64,000 bases of DNA, taken from Bathynomus jamesi. Its lineage: Eukaryota > Arthropoda > Malacostraca > Isopoda > Cirolanidae. The DNA is taken from NCBI GenBank assembly GCA_023014485.1, contig JAJOZX010002705.1, positions 1 through 64,000 of the forward strand, written 5' to 3'. The position numbers and the translations under genes are program-made. How positions within the stretch are numbered: the stretch's first letter is position 1; each line of letters starts with the position of its first letter. The notes beneath the pieces are model-generated. The model saw nothing but the letters and a program-made list of their open reading frames with translations. It was not told where the DNA came from and did not search any database. Positions 63,427 through 64,000 of the stretch are shown one piece after another.

Positions 63427-64000
63427 CTAGTATGTTTTTTGTTTCCCTATACCTTGTGTAATATCGTCTGTGTAATATCGTCTGTAATATCGTCTGTTGC
63501 GTTTCCATCGCATATTAGTTTATGAGTTTTGAGTATATTGAAAGATGGTTCATACTGAACACCTAATATTTCAGATACTTCTTTTAGATTATCGGTTGAA
63601 ACATTGTTTCATCCTTCAAAGGTCCGATAGTAGCATGATTTTTCGGTTTCCTTTTTGCAAAATTTTAGAAGTATTTTGAGTTAACCTTTATCACTTCTTT
63701 AGCGTCATTTTCTTTCTCTGTATGGTTCTCAATTAAACCCTGTATGACCTTGTATACTCTCCAATTTATCACTTAATATTTTTCTGGTGTTGTTGTTTAT
63801 GCACTTTTTTAATTTTACAGTCTCTCTTTCTCTGTTTTGAAACACTGACCTCTTTTGTCTCTCGAGCCTATTTCTTTGTCCTCTTGTTTTTGGGAACGTC
63901 TTTCCACAATTTCTCTCTTCTTTTCTGGGGTTATTAGCAACTCTTCCGTTGTCTTGTCCTTAAAGATGGTTCTCCAGTCTATTGCTTTTGCATGCTGGAT
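63427..64000 (-). pseudogene. LINE C relic (antisense), upstream part, runs off the window
   Basis: The minus strand gives VNSKYF, NFAKRKPKNHATIGPLKDET, the block between endonuclease and RT of LINE C, and towards the window edge the end of the endonuclease-linked stretch (AIDWRTIFKDKTTEELLITP). It is continuous with 60220-61797 once the hAT element is removed. Confidence 0.75.

Overview
The window reads as transposon-saturated arthropod nuclear DNA. The evidence is: phased exons with GT..AG introns; an animal receptor tyrosine kinase gene; very abundant (TA)n, (GT)n and (GA)n runs; scattered degenerate GGTTA (arthropod-telomere-like) tracts; and mariner, Tc1, hAT, non-LTR and tRNA-SINE families at high density. 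A crustacean or another microsatellite-rich arthropod would fit, but I cannot name the species.

The only host gene I can support is a discoidin domain receptor (Ddr-type) gene on the minus strand. Five internal exons (28414-28238, 25038-24911, 21401-21194, 20206-20024, 13029-12833) have matching splice phases. They encode the DS-like extracellular domain, the juxtamembrane linker and the transmembrane segment. The N-terminal discoidin exons should lie to the right of 28.4 kb and the kinase exons to the left of 12.8 kb; I did not find either. Its introns (1.0 to 7.0 kb) are filled with transposons, most of them antisense to the gene.

Left edge (1-3.6 kb): a broken protein-primed family B DNA polymerase of Polinton/adintovirus type, followed by a compact run of unrecognised, mostly open reading frames whose starts and stops overlap. 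From 4 to 12 kb: a tandem repeat, a decayed repeat-associated gene, three neighbouring hAT-type MITEs, a reverse-transcriptase relic, a hAT MITE with target duplication and a palindrome made from a mariner 5' end.

12.8-28.4 kb (Ddr introns): two adjacent DD41D mariners, a Tc1 relic, a hAT MITE with a perfect 8-bp duplication, a LINE embedded in telomere-like repeats, a mariner of the TGAAAAGTAATGCC-end family and an internally deleted mariner. 28.4-41 kb: palindromic MITEs with 8-bp duplications and GGTTA cores, a duplicated GT-bounded block, SINE copies and two more mariners. 42-46.2 kb: a LINE split by a second LINE that itself carries two MITEs. 46-55 kb: SINEs, tRNA-derived inverted repeats, foldback hairpins and LINE fragments. 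55-64 kb: two Tc1-like relics, one lying between the arms of an inverted repeat, and a LINE interrupted by a hAT transposon.

Recurring themes are nested insertion, inverted-repeat (hairpin-forming) derivatives of several element classes, and a possible hammerhead-like core with covarying stems in at least four hairpins. Essentially every transposase and reverse transcriptase here is broken.
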